From positions 98,129,792 to 98,193,791 of the forward strand of contig OZ021724.1 of assembly GCA_963978545.1 (NCBI GenBank): 64,000 nt of DNA, written 5' to 3'. The position numbers and the translations under genes were made by a program. Shown here piece by piece: positions 11,401-23,160 of this stretch (positions are counted from its first letter, which is position 1; each line of letters opens with the position of its first letter). A model generated the notes under the pieces. That model was not told the DNA's origin. It did no database searches and saw only the letters and a program-made list of their open reading frames with translations. This DNA is from Linyphia triangularis (Eukaryota > Arthropoda > Arachnida > Araneae > Linyphiidae).

Positions 11401-13276
11401 TTGCAGCCACATAACATCAAGAAAAGTTGTCAACAACTTGATAGATTCATAAACTCGTTCGATCAGTACGTGAATCCCTTCAGCTTAGATTTATCTCCTG
11501 ATCAGTTGTTTAATATAGCTTCTGGGAAAGCTGCATCATCTCAAGTGACAGAATTTGTCTTAAGTATCGAAAAAATCGGTGAAGAGCTACGAACAACTTT
11601 TATATCAGAATGTGCATCTGACCCGCAAAGATTTGAAAAAGCCATCAAAAAGATACCGATACACAATTTTTCAAGTCTACTTGTAAAGAAGAAGTCTGTA
11701 AAAATTGGAGGTAAGCATCAAGAGATCAAGTTACAGCGAGATTTATTCGGACGTTTGTTGGGAATTTCTATGGACCACCAAATTGATGTTTTAAAATTTT
11801 TATCGTATCCAATAACTCCTGTACCTCTTGCTATACGTCATCTATATGGTGGTTTCTGTAAAACTGATAAATCGGTACTTGTAAAATGACTTGAACCAAA
11901 TATTGATCAAGAACCGCCACATAATACAGATGTGTTCTTAATTGATGGATTTTTCATTCTTCATTCAATGAAAGAGGTTCCCAAAACATTCGGGGGTATT
12001 TCAAAGAAATTTCTTCAAATGATAACAAAATATTCGGCCCGACGAATTGATGTCATCTTTGACCAATATTTGTATCCATCAATTAAAGATAGTGAAAGAT
12101 GCCTACGGCATGAAGCATCTTTGATTGATTACAAAATTTCTGGGCCTGAACAGGTGCGACCGTCGGATTTTGCAAAAGATTTAAAAAACACAAAATTTAA
12201 GGAAGCTTTTGTTGAATTTTTGACAAAGCATTGGTCTAGTGAGGAAATAAAATCATTTTTGGGTAACCGACAGATTTATTTAAATTTCTGGAATTGTCAA
12301 TTGTATCAAGTGGTTGATGATACGATACAATCGAGTGTTGTTGAAGATTTATGTTATACTTCACATGAAGAAGCGGATACAAAAATAATCTATCATGCTT
12401 GCAATATCGCAGAGCAGTCGAATATTGTTATCAGAGCCTCTGATACCGATATATTAATTATAATGATTGGTAATATGGCACAATTAAAGAACTCTCATTC
12501 TAATATTTGGATGCTCAATGGAACAGGAAATAATGAAAGATATATTGACATCACAAAAATTTATAGAGAGCTTGGTGAGTTGTTAGCTAAAAGTTTAATC
12601 GGCTTCCATGCATTTACTGATGTGATTTTAATCCAGCTTTCTTCAATAAAGGGAAGAAAAGACCTTTTACTTTGCTAAAGAAGAATACTGAATACCAACA
12701 AGCATTTGCTACTCTTGGTGAAGAAAATTTAACAGAGGACCAGCTACAAGAGCTATTTAACATCATTCAACATTTCACTTGCCAGCTATACAAAGCCAAA
12801 AAATCTAATGATGTAGATGACGGAAGGTTCCAACTATTCGTCAACAACTATAAAGCCTCAGACATCAATGAAAATTTTAGAAAAAAAATTCAAAATTTTG
12901 ACGCAAGCTCAATACCACCGTGTAAGAGTGAGCTTTATCAACAACTTTTGAGGGCCCACTATATTTCTTCTCTTTGGAGAAATGCTCACAAAAAGCAACC
13001 CACAAATTTAGACCCATTGGAGTATGGTTGGATTGAGCAGGACAACACATATGCCTTCAAATGGTTCGAAGGTGACCAACTTCCATCTTTTGTGAGTGAC
13101 TTAATCACCAATGTCCCTGGTAAGTTGATAAACATCTATTCTTTCTCGAACTTGTTCTAATCAAATTACGTTTATTTTACAATTTACGTTCTATTTTTCC
13201 AGAATCCGATTCAATAGATGATGAAAACGAGTCATCTAACGATGAACATGACCCCGATGATGAAGATGATGAATGA
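8451..13276 (+). pseudogene. Broken gene of the inverted-repeat element; uncharacterised protein with PIN/FEN-like acidic motifs
   Basis: A single gene of about 1,580 codons is interrupted at three points. A 10-A run (8685-8694) shifts frame between the first segment (8451-8732) and the main segment (from about 8740). A TGA at 11887-11889 lies in frame with both sides. A one-base loss near 12619 shifts into the last long segment. A short intron with donor at 13120 and acceptor ending at 13202 leads to an acidic tail ending at 13276.
Visible motifs are a CVFC pair with a later YHSSC (zinc-knuckle-like N-terminus), a second YHDVC, an FDNYDRF/HDTV block, and a C-terminal series FLIDGFF, SHEEADTK, ASDTDILI and GFHAFT. 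That series spaces Asp/Glu as in PIN/FEN nucleases; this is my inference. The same combination occurs in many animal repeat proteins of unknown function. I do not recognise a DDE transposase. Confidence 0.55.
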
Positions 13277-13546
13277 AGATTGATATATGCATGATATATT
13301 TTTTTAACTCATTTAACACTTTTCAATTTTTTCTTAACAAAATAAAAAGAAAAAAATTAAAATGAGTAATCGAATTATTTTTTTAAAAGCATTATACCAT
13401 ATTATTTATGATTCCATAAAAAAATCTACTTATTTCTCATCTAACTAATGAAGTTTAGTATATAGAATACGAAAAAAATTTAATTTCTCTAAATACAGTG
13501 ATAAAGTAAATTACATTGATGCAAAACAGCGAACGGAATACATATA

Positions 13547-13990
13547 CATCTGGCCGGATAGTAGCTAAGATTTTATTATTTGTTGATGTATGTACGCAAT
13601 GTAGACGTCTGCCGTGTTCAATATAAGTTTTTAAGACTATAATAAATAAAATATATCAATGGCAGATCTGGTCAAATACTTTCAAAATTTTATTTTTTTT
13701 AGCATTTTCAAAATTGTCTGCCACAAAGTAAAATGCGCGATAATGGTCTGCCATTCTTATTTTCCGATAGTAATAATAATATATTTTCAAATTTTAAAAC
13801 GGCAGACGTGGTCAAATGGATTTAAAATTAGTCAAAAATCGATACCTGTCTTACCTGAGCGCTCGACGCGTCCACCACTTTGAGCTTAGTGAATCCCCTA
13901 CTTATGTATGGTAGGTATAGGGGCCTTAACGTACAAAAACTCAGGTCTGGTCAAATACATACAGGTAGCCGGCCATGGGCTCTTAGACTA
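13547..13990 (-). repeat. Right terminal inverted repeat
   Basis: Reverse complement of 7746-8175. It has two extra 7-bp blocks relative to the left copy, one near the outer end beside GGCCATGGG and one beside GCGTCCACC. It contains the mirror of the small frame found in the left arm. It follows 270 bp of AT-rich DNA after the gene stop. Confidence 0.8.
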
Positions 13991-14676
13991 ATAATACTGA
14001 CGTGGACTTGTGTCATTTGCCGTTTTTATATTTTCATCATTCATTTAGAAGAAAATGACCAGTTTGGCGATATTTTTTTGCGATAGTTCGTGTATGGGTC
14101 TAAAAAGAAGAAAAAAAAAAGGAAAAACCACCAAAATGGTGATCTCTTTTCGATAAACCTTATATTATCCTTTATTATAAGTGAAACTGAGAGAAGAAGA
14201 AAAAACGATCGTTGATGAGGAAAGAGAACTCTGTGTTGAAGGCATTCGTTTTTCAACTTTTTACGCAAATAAAGCATTTTTACGGGAATTTCGGAGGTGG
14301 CGATGTTTAGAGCACCTTAAGAGGCATTACCACGGCAATTTTTTATCAAAATCGTTAGAGCCGTTTTTTAGCAATCATTGAAAAACATGATTTTTTTCAA
14401 TGGCAGCTACCCTATGCGCATGCGAGATTTCGACGGAAACATTAATGGTAGGTCCCATGGCCACCACCAACCATCATACTAAATTTGAACATCGTAGGTC
14501 AATTTGTTTGGGAGTTATGCTAACCACAGACACTCAGACAGATATTTTTTCTAGATCACTCTTTTTAAATCAGTATGTCCCAAAATTTGAAAAAATGAAA
14601 AAAAAAAAAAAAAATTGACCGAATGCAATACTTTTTTACCCTATGTATACATATGGGTAATTGAAAGTAAAAAGTG
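13991..14676 (+). repeat. Family M, main body (continues from 7745)
   Basis: Starts at the ATA shared with 7743-7745 and continues through the standard family blocks: TGTGTCATTTGCCG, TCGTTGATGAGG, AGGTGGCGATG, GGTAGGTCCCATGG, a poly-A run, ACCGAATGC and finally GGGTAATTGAAAGTAAAAAG. Joining it to 7707-7745 gives a full-length copy. 14677-15319 holds nothing I recognise apart from pyrimidine-rich tracts. Confidence 0.7.
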
Positions 14677-15319
14677 CTCTGGAGCAATTTTTCTGTTCTT
14701 AAACGGGATTCCAGGTCATGCTATTTCGCGTTAAGCAATAAAATGAATCGAATTAGCTTCATAGTGTGGGAAACTGCTTATATTTTTCGTTAAATGTGAT
14801 TTCATGTTCAGATATATAGTGTTAACGGGTTTGACTGAAATAAATTATGGCAAAAATTTTAACAAAGGAACATTGTGTCTGTATTGGGTGTTATTATCGG
14901 GGTAAATTCAGAAGGGAAAGTATGAATGAGTGCATATAACGATTAAGAAACATATCTATTCAGAAAAAATATATATTTCAATGTCCGCCACCAGCCATAT
15001 CTTGTTTATTGAGCCTGGAAAAATTTCTTCGAAAATACTGTTTTCATGTATTTAACAATTATTTCAGATCCTTTCGATTTTCATGATTTTAAAAACATTT
15101 TCCTTCTACTTCTTCCCCTTTAGCTGTAGATTTGGCAAATTATACTTCTTAAATGACTTAAAGTTCAAATGATTACTATCTTTTAAGTTTATCTTTTCTC
15201 AATAAGATAAACTTTTTTCTTTTTCTTCTACCTTGTCCCCCTTTTTTCACTACTGTAGCAAGTTCATATTTTAGGTTACCCCCCCCCCTTCCTCTTCGCC
15301 ATTCATCAAATCTAGTTAA

Positions 15320-15510
15320 ACCTCAGTTAGTTCGGGAATTATGCTGACCACAGTCACACATATCGGCATTTCTTCTATATCACTCTTTTGAACTCAGCCC
15401 GTTCCAAAACGTGCAGATATACAACAAAAAAAAAAATAATTTTGTTTAATCCAATACAATACTTTTATTATCTTGTGTTGACATATCGGTAATTGAAAGT
15501 AAAAAATTGA
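15320..15510 (+). repeat. Family M, right-end fragment
   Basis: Carries the family blocks TTCGGGAATTATGCTGACCAC, an A run and the terminal GGTAATTGAAAGTAAAAAA. The left two-thirds of the element are absent. Confidence 0.55.
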
Positions 15511-16350
15511 TGCAGTATTTTCCTTAAATCCTCCGAGGGTCATGGGCGTATATATACATTTAATGTCCTTTGATCCCCAGTTGTTCCAGCAATGCACAAC
15601 ATTTTTAAATTTATAAATATAATTTAAAATAAAATATTTTTTAATATTTTTATCAGGATGATAGTTTAAAACCCATTTAAAACAAAATAAATAAAAATAG
15701 TTTAAAAATATATATATATATATTTGAATCAGAAATATAATTTAAAAATTATTGCAAGGAAAACAACTGTACAATTTCGCCCATTTCCTGTACGCTCAGA
15801 TAGTTAATAAGCCTCGTTACGGTGGTGTGAGGGCGATTTTTAGAGTGGAAAAACAGATGTGATTTCTTTCGCTCTGCACCGGATGGTTGCTTTTCAATTC
15901 GCAATGAAAAGCGATGGGGCATGTCAATAATCGACCGCTTACATTTAAAAATAGATTTATTGGAAGAATTTAAATTCTCTTTCTTCAGCGGTAACCGCTG
16001 AGTATTTCCAATCGGGTTTTAGTTGTGACCTCAACCCTGTACCGCCTTAACATTTGTTTAATAGGTCCGAAAAAGATCACCAAATGAAATGACATCAATT
16101 GTTTTCATTTAATGTTTATCTATTACAAATGAAAATTAAAATAGTTAATGGCAAAAAAAAAAAAAAAAAAAAAAAAAGGCAAAGCCACTGCATATGCATT
16201 GACCAAACGATTTCAAACATAAAATAAAATATATAAGGCTATATTTTCGAATTTTTAATTTATGCCATTTCATGAAGTGATCGTTTTCGTTTTTACTCAC
16301 TAAATTTCAAGGTTTAGTACAAAGTAGTTTCTAAATGCACTGAACTAGTA
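15511..16350. other. Intergenic, simple sequence only
   Basis: Contains a short (AT)n tract near 15708-15723 and a poly-A run at about 16153-16177. No gene or element is recognised. Confidence 0.4.
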
Positions 16351-16993
16351 GACTGAGAGGCGACTGCAACCCCATCGAAAATCATTCTGAATTTTTTATA
16401 GAAATTAGAGAAAAGTGAGTAGATTACGAATCCACTGGTCTGCCGTGGCAAAAATGGCCGAAACTGGTCAAAAATCGACTTTTAATAAGTTGAACTAAAT
16501 CCAATTGCCAAATGCGCCATAACTTGCCAAATAATGAGCATTTTTTTTTTTAATTTGGTAACCCTCACTCTTTAATTTTCAATTAAGAAAGTTGCAGACA
16601 ATTCGGATGTGTGGGACATGCATCTTTCACAAATGAGCCGAATTGATAATAAACATTACGTCACTGATGACGTAAGAGATGTCGCCAATTTGGCTTATTT
16701 TTAAAAGATACAAGTTTTCCCAGCCAAAGATCAGAAATCGTTTGTGCTTTTTCTCATTGAAAATAAAATGAAGTGGGTTGCCAGACGAATAAGTTTGTTC
16801 TATTTTTGGCAAGTTATGACATATTTGGCAATCGGATTTTAGTTCACTCATTCCAAGTCGATTATTGATCAGTTTCGGCCATTTTTGCCACGGCAGACCA
16901 GTGGATTAGTAATCTACTCACTTTTCTCCAATTTCTATAAAAAATTCAGAATGATGTTCGATGGTGTCCAAAAATTGCAATCGCCTCTCGGAC
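16351..16993. repeat. Foldback MITE (TA target), copy 1
   Basis: A 643-bp hairpin element with arms of roughly 270 bp. The left end is GACTGAGAGGCGACTGCAA and the right end reads the inverse (TTGCAATCGCCTCTCGGAC), each flanked by TA. Both arms contain CCACTGGTCTGCCGTGGCAA or its complement and GAATTTTTTATAGAAATT. The sister copy lies at 24732-25388. The 74-codon minus-strand frame inside has no domain. Confidence 0.75.
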
Positions 16994-17226
16994 TATAGAA
17001 GATTGCAACAGGGAATTGTCTTTACTATGACTTTCTCTTAAGAATACGCTTTGGATTTGAAATTTCAGTAAAGTACGATTCCTTTTATGTCTGTTCATTC
17101 ATCTGTCTTTATACTAATACTTAATGAAAATACTTAATAAAAATCAATGCAAAGGTCTAGAAGCTTAAAAATCGAGATTTTTGTTTTTATAGCAAGGTAA
17201 CAATGGAAAATGGTTGTCATGACTAC

Positions 17227-17688
17227 TGTTATGAATTTTTCCGCTGAGGCAATGATGGCACAGTTTTTACAGTATAAAAATATTTATTCTCTCTTCAGAA
17301 AACTCACAAAATTTATCCACAGGCAACAGTGTAATCGCTCACAAGCTTCAACACAAGCTTTAGCCAAAAACAACTTCGAATACAGCGATTATACAAGCTC
17401 ACTCCAGTAAACAAAGCGATCAGCTCACCTCGAAGTCCAAAGTCAATCTGAAAACTTTCCCGTTCTCCAGTCTTTTATATACAAGCGCGTGAGACATTCT
17501 CGAAATTTCCAGCCAATTCATAGAAAAGAAATATCTCGAAACTTCTCGATTGCTTTAGGTGTTGCCACCTTTTTCTAACTTGTATAATTGCTATTAATTA
17601 ATAAATAAAATAAGATAAAAATAAATTACAATAGAATTTTGAAATAATACGTCACTATTTACAATATATACAGACAATTTGTGCAACA
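17227..17688 (-). repeat. Gypsy 3-prime LTR
   Basis: 462 bp, TG at the left and CA at the right as read on +. On the minus strand it carries a TATATAAAAG promoter motif (around 17470-17480) and AATAAA downstream (around 17282). It matches 20326-20787 except at three bases. Confidence 0.9.
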
Positions 17689-17701
17689 TTTCCCCCTTCT
17701 T
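17689..17701 (-). promoter_or_regulatory. Polypurine tract
   Basis: The minus strand reads AAGAAGGGGGAAA immediately before the 3-prime LTR, as expected for plus-strand priming in a Gypsy-type element. Confidence 0.75.
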
Positions 17702-17740
17702 AAAGACTGCACGTCCCGGGCAGTGAAGTCCTTAAGCCAT

Positions 17741-20293
17741 TCAATGACTTCTACCATAATATGGGGCTATCCTATTGTAGAGTACAACTCTAGGTTTACA
17801 GGAATCTGTCCGTTGAATTCTCACCACGACGTCGTTGATCTTCTTAAGGACCCCATACGGCCCTTCCCAGTTCGTCTGGAGCTTAGGGGAGAGGCCTTTC
17901 CGACGTTTAGGGTTCCCTAACCACACCTTGTCACCTTCCTGGAATGAACGGTCCATGGCCTTGGCATAGTACCGGATCTTTATGCGCTCCGTCATGATGT
18001 TGTTTCTCTCTTTGGCGAACCGATGTACGGCTTCCAAACGTGCCTGCAGATAATCTAGATACTGGACAGGCGAGGAAGGAGTGTCCTGTGGTTGTCCAAA
18101 GAGGAGGTTGCTGGGGAGCCTAAGGTCTCTTCCACACATCGTTAGAGATGGAGAAAATCAGGTGGTCTCGTGAGTTGCACTCCCGTATGCCAACAGAAGG
18201 GGTGAAAGTTTCTGATCCCCGTCTTGCTGATTATATGATTTTGAGATTGCGTCCGAATCATCCGCGGGTGCAGCTGATAGATCCCGGGACCTCCGTTCGA
18301 TGCTTGTAACAGGAGTACGGATGTCGATTCCCTCGTCACTAACTTTGTCCGTTTCCACATGAACCACTTCCTGGGAGGGTTTCATCAACGTCGCTTTCTT
18401 CAGTTCTCTCTCCGAGGCTGGAGAGATACTTTCCATAGATGTGGACTCTTCAGCATTCTCTATGATATTGTCTTCATGAGCTACAATCCGATATACGCAC
18501 AGCTCTTTCATGTCTAGATCGTGCAAAGGAACTTCGCCTCTCCATGTTTGCAGCTGGCTTTTCCCAAAATTCAGCGTATTTCCATTTTTCTTCAAAAAGT
18601 CTAGTCCGAGAATGCACGGATCTACAATTTCGGCAACATAAACGGTGTGCTTGTAGGTGTTAAATCCAAGGGCAATGTCCACTTGCAATTTCCCATGAAC
18701 AGAGATATTACCACCAGACACAGTTTGTAGAGAAACAGAGGGCGCTGTGTAGAGGAGTCGGCTGTTCAGGCGACGAGCCACGTCCGTCCTTACGATCGTT
18801 ACGTTCGCTCCCGAATCGACGATTAGACGACATGGAGTTCTGTTGATCTCCCCCTTCACGAATAAACCCTGGTTTCCTCCTTGTCGGGATGAAACGTGGA
18901 AACGACTGGTCGGGACTTCACCTGTTCTACATTGCAGCTTCTGCCCTGCGAGATGACATCTTCTTAGATTCAGTTGTGGAGAATCCGTGGTAGTGTTATC
19001 CCTCCTCTTTTTCAAATCAAGGCAGTTTCGTCGTAGATGCCCTTCCCGTTTGCAGTGCCAGCAAACGACTCTGGTCCTTCGATCCCTGGCTCCGGGATAG
19101 CTTCTCATCATTCTATCAATTTTGCTTTCCAGTTCTCGAAGCTTACTGGTGACAAAGTCAGAAGAATCCTCGGCTAATGTACCACGCACATATCGTTGGT
19201 CTTTTCCAGAAGCTAGCTGCGCGGCTTCCACTCTCATGGCGTACACGAGGGCCGACTTCAGGTTTTTGTTTTGGGATAACCTTACCGCCTGCTGCACATC
19301 GGGATCTTGAATAGCGTCGATGAAATACTGCAGAGAAAGATCGTCTCGTACATCCGGGGGACAGTCAGGGAAAGCGAGGAGCAACAGTCTTTCTATATCC
19401 GATGCCAATTCTTGAAGAGTTTCATTGGCCTTCTGCTGTCTCACTTTCAGTTGCAGTCTGTTGTAATCCTTTAGATGCTGCTCCCCAAACCTTAACTCCA
19501 ACGCACTTGCCAGCGCCACGAATTCTCCCCGCTTCTCTTCAGGTAGTGTCTGTAAAATGTCAGCAGCTTCACCTCGAAGAGATGCTGCGAGATGGAATGC
19601 TTTCGAAGTATCGTCCCAACCATTCGCAGAAGCAATCATTTCAAATTGCGTTTGATAAACGCGCCAAGACGACTTCCCATCAAAAGGGGCCACTTTGATG
19701 TTAGAGCGCGGCGCCATGAAGGGGATGGAAGTGTTATCCGAATTAGGTGACGCTATGGCCAGAGCTTCACGCGTTTCCATTTTTCGCAGCCTTTCTTCTA
19801 CAACGTCAATGAATTTGTCTTGCTCTTCCTTTAAGGTGGAAACTTTTTCTTGCATGGTGGAAACTTTTTCTTGCACGGTGGAAACTTTTTCTTGCACGGT
19901 GGAAACTTTTTCTTGCACGGTGGAAACTTTTTCTTCAACTTCATTTCTCATTGTCTTAAGATCTTCTCTGACATCCAAAATATCCGCCTTCATTGATTGA
20001 AAAACACTCTCTGTGCGCTCCATAAATCTATCAACGGACGCAGAAGATGATTCTTGCTTGGATGCTAAAGCTTTAATATCCGATGATGTCGCTTCTTGAC
20101 TGGCGGCAATTGCAGCGGCGAGTTCGGCATTTGTCTTTTCTTGGCGGGCTTGACCGTCGGCTATTGTAGCCGCGGTTAATACTTGTCCGGCTTTTATTTC
20201 AGCAGCGGTAGCTTCCTGTTGGGACTTCATTCCAACAATCATTTCCATCAACTGCTTCATTTGGTCTTCCATCATTCCTCTAGTTGTCGGCAT
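17741..20293 (-). pseudogene. Gag-protease fused to integrase C-terminus, one in-frame TGA
   Basis: The start at 20293 lies 15 bp after the primer site. Residues 1-180 are coiled-coil-like and contain a 7-residue unit (EKVSTVQ) repeated about five times, encoded by 21-bp DNA repeats at about 19843-19935. A capsid-like segment follows. A CX2CX4HX4C zinc knuckle lies at residues 411-424 and the protease triad DSG at 493-495.
The frame then jumps, without shift, into the integrase tail: LLAYGSATHETT, then TGA at 18158-18160, then GRDLRLPSNLLFG to the stop at 17741. That tail includes the GDKVWL and GPYGVLKKI motifs typical of Gypsy integrase C-termini. The deletion point lies between the protease and the tail. 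The TGA context (TGA TTT) is not a known leaky one, so I read it as decay. Confidence 0.85.
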
Positions 20294-20307
20294 TCAAGAT
20301 GACTAAA

Positions 20308-20324
20308 CCCCACTTCTGACACCA
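20308..20324 (-). promoter_or_regulatory. Primer binding site, tRNA-Leu type
   Basis: The minus strand reads TGGTGTCAGAAGTGGGG one base after the 5-prime LTR. It is complementary to the 3-prime end of animal tRNA-Leu (CAG family, ending CCCACTTCTGACA plus CCA). The tRNA match is from memory of that family. Confidence 0.75.
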
Positions 20325-20325
20325 C

Positions 20326-20787
20326 TGTTATGAATTTTTCCGCTGAGGCAATGATGGCACAGTTTTTACAGTATAAAAATATTTATTCTCTCTTCAGAAA
20401 ACTCACAAAATTTATCCACAGGCAACAGTGTAATCGCTCACAAGCTTCAACACAAGCTTTAGCCAAAAACAGCTTCGAATACAGCGATTATACAAGCTCA
20501 CTCCAGTAAACAAAGCGATCAGCTCACCTCGAAGTCCAAAGTCAATCTGAAAACTTTCCCGTTCTCCAGTCTTTTATATACAAGCGCATGAGACATTCTC
20601 GAAATTTCCAGCCAATTCATAGAAAAGAAATATCTCGAAACTTCTCGATTGCTTTAGGTGTTGCCACCTTTTTCTAACTTGTATAATCGCTATTAATTAA
20701 TAAATAAAATAAGATAAAAATAAATTACAATAGAATTTTGAAATAATACGTCACTATTTACAATATATACAGACAATTTGTGCAACA
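20326..20787 (-). repeat. Gypsy 5-prime LTR
   Basis: 462 bp, the promoter copy for the minus-strand element, followed on + by the CTAC duplication. It differs from the other LTR at three sites (AACAGC versus AACAAC, GCGCATG versus GCGCGTG, ATAATCGC versus ATAATTGC). Confidence 0.9.
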
Positions 20788-20890
20788 CTACATTTGGTAA
20801 ACGCAATCTACAAGAATAAATCGAAAAATACTGTAAGAGTTACCTTGATCACTGACTCACTATCTCACTCACTGCCTGCCTCACTTCTCT

Positions 20891-21290
20891 GAAGCTGTAA
20901 GGGAAAGAATTGTAACCGATAATTGTTTAAACTCTCTCCTGTTGCCAAAATTGTTTTAATCAGAATAAATAAAAGATGATTCGATGCGAATGCATAAATT
21001 CATTATGGAGTGTGGTCCAGTCTATTCAACGTTGCGTTGCGCAGAAACGCTGTAAATGAAAGAATTTTAACCGATCTTACCAAAATTGTTTTAATCAGAA
21101 AAAATCAAATATAATTGGTCTTGTAGGCATAAGCTCACGTTCATTTTTAATAAATAAATTTTGAAACGTTGTTTGCCTCATATTTATCTGTTGGGTATGA
21201 TTTTATTATTTAAAATTATATGCAAATATCAAGCACACGCTGACGACAGAATCAGCTCTATGTTAATGAATAGAAAGATAATCGATTTGA
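20891..21290 (+). repeat. Dispersed repeat, shared with intron 3
   Basis: Contains ATAAATTCATTATGGAGTG, AACGCTGTAAA-GAAAGAATTTTAAC and CAAGCACACGCTGAC in the same order as 48565-48862. A partial second pass of the GAAAGAATT-TAACCGAT phrase sits at its left side. The 115-codon frame at 21161-21508 overlaps this repeat and has no domain. 21291-21849 shows nothing else. Confidence 0.55.
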
Positions 21291-21849
21291 TTAATGGTAA
21301 TTCTCTTGTCAATGAAAATCCAAATAATGCACTCAATTTCCCTGTCGAAATCATACGCAATGTTGTTTTTCAAGAGGTCCTTCATCAACAAAAAAAATTG
21401 TCAAATATTTTTTTTTTATCATTTCCTTTAAATATCAGGAATAATAATCAGGATAATTCTTTTATAAATTCTAAGACTAATGTCCTTTGTTTTGAGAAAT
21501 TTTTTTAAGTCTGCTTCTCATAACACTTATTTTTCTCCCGATTACCGCTATTTATAATTGAGAAGGCGACTTATCGATTAAGACCGTTACAAAGGTTTTG
21601 TAATGGTCTTAAATCCCTGTCCCTGACCTTCGTTCGATATATCTGGATGATTTAAAAAAGAAACGCATAATTTGTCATAGATTTATCCTCATTATTTTTC
21701 AGAATTATCGGCCGTTATTTCCGATTTGTGATTTTTCTGTCGTTCCATTGTATTTCAATATATTTTAAGGAATACATTTTCTTTAGCAACATTGATATTT
21801 TTATTTACCTCTTACCGTATTTCGATTCGCCTGTTCGTTTTATTGTGGA

Positions 21850-22300
21850 CTTTTTACTTTCAATTACCCATACGTTAACATAGAGTAATAAAAAAATAGT
21901 TTTCGGTCCAAAAAAAAATTCCGATAACATTCTAATATCAACAAAAGTGGTCTAGGAAAAACGTCTGTCTGTGTGTACGTGGTCAGCATAACTCCCGAAT
22001 GGATTGACCTACGATGTTGGTGTGCGGATTAATGGTGGCCATGGGACCTACCATTAAGGTTTTCGTCAAAAATGTGCATGCGCATAGCATATCTGCCAAT
22101 TGAAAAGCAAATAATCTTTTTCAGTAATTTTTAAAATACGGTTCTAACAATTTTGATCAAAATTGCTGTAGCTGGTTTGCTTTTAAAGTATTCTAAAAAT
22201 CCCCCAACTTCGAAATGACGTAAAAAATTCTACCTCTTCCCTTGAGCATCGTTCATCAACGACCGCTTTACTCTTCTCCTCTATTTCACTTACAAAAAAA
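21850..22300 (-). repeat. Family M copy, minus strand
   Basis: Begins with TTTTTACTTTCAATTACCC (the right end, inverted) and runs through the inverse of the TTATGCTGACCAC, GGTAGGTCCCATGG and TCGTTGATGAACGATG blocks. It stops near 22300, so the left end of the element is missing. 22301-23048 has no recognised feature. Confidence 0.6.
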
Positions 22301-23048
22301 GATTAATCCTTTTAAAAGCTCTACGACAAATTCAGAATTCTTTCAGCAATCCAGAAATTTCTTCAATAATGTGTCGGTGCAGTACAGTCCGCGCATGTTT
22401 AGAATACAAATGCGGCCATCCATATTAAAAACAACAATTCAAATCAAATACTAAAAACATCGAATCTTAAAATAATTATTGCGTACTTTTTAAAACAAAC
22501 TTTTTTTTTCTTCCTTTTTTCTTACCGCTGAATAATTCGTATTTCATGATTTCTCTCGCCGCACAGGAACCCGAGATCGTTTGGCAAACCATTAACCTGT
22601 CACAAACCATTAACGAGTTTACTTAACGAATTGGCCGCACCACCACATAAGCAGTCCAAAGTATTGATTTTTTACGAGAACGTTCATTGTTTTCCATCGC
22701 ATTAAAACCCGCTAGCTGAGGATTTGTAGCGTGATATTTTTAGAGGCAATATTTCAAGAGAGGCATTTCATTTGGACATATTGCTTTGTATTATGGAAGT
22801 AACGTTAAATAATATAAACTCATAAAAAAAGTTTTTAACACCCTTTATATGCATTGCCAATTTTTATATTCATTAACACAACACCGATTCTGTAAACAAC
22901 GTGTGCTTGGTGTTTGCATCTAATTTTAGATATTAAACCTTTTCTTACGGCAAAATGCGCGGCAAACTACGTTTCAAAAATTATTGGTTAAAAATGCAAC
23001 AAATATCTTTTATTTATTTTGATAAGAAATTCATTCATTCATTCATGT

Positions 23049-23050
23049 AT

Positions 23051-23114
<64 letters not shown>

Positions 23115-23115
23115 A
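23049..23115 (+). repeat. (TATT)n microsatellite
   Basis: About 16 uninterrupted TATT units. The tyrosine-leucine-phenylalanine-rich frame across it is an artefact of the repeat. Confidence 0.9.
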
Positions 23116-23160
23116 AAAATTTGCAACAGATAAAAGATTGGATGACGGTGGTTATTAGTT

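Larger units (their letters stand above)
7746..13990 (+). mobile_element. 6.2-kb DNA element with ~430-bp TIRs and a PIN/FEN-like gene
   Basis: Long near-identical inverted repeats (7746-8175 and 13547-13990) bound a single large gene. The element interrupts a family M copy. Compared with uninterrupted copies, the flanks share ATA on both sides (7743-7745 and 13991-13993), which suggests a 3-bp target duplication. The outer ends read TAGTCTAAGAGCCCATGG. The gene has no DDE signature that I recognise. Its product belongs to a widespread but uncharacterised animal protein family. The terminal repeats and TSD show mobility as a unit. Which protein segment acts as transposase is unknown. Confidence 0.65.
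17227..20787 (-). mobile_element. Gypsy-type LTR element, internally deleted, minus strand
   Basis: Two 462-bp LTRs (TG...CA) differ at three positions and are flanked by the 4-bp duplication CTAC (17223-17226 and 20788-20791). Reading the minus strand, the order is LTR, a primer site matching tRNA-Leu, gag with a zinc knuckle, an aspartic protease, a short spacer, the C-terminal part of integrase, a polypurine tract and LTR. Reverse transcriptase, RNase H and the integrase core are missing. The remaining halves are joined in one frame, so this is a non-autonomous deletion derivative that would depend on a relative. The nearly identical LTRs indicate recent insertion. Confidence 0.9.

Noticed and set aside
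7815..13883. Matching 70-80-codon frames near both ends of the 6.2-kb element as genes
   Set aside because: They are the two terminal inverted repeats translated.
22955..23158. 67-codon frame with repeated YLFI
   Set aside because: Translation of the (TATT)n microsatellite.
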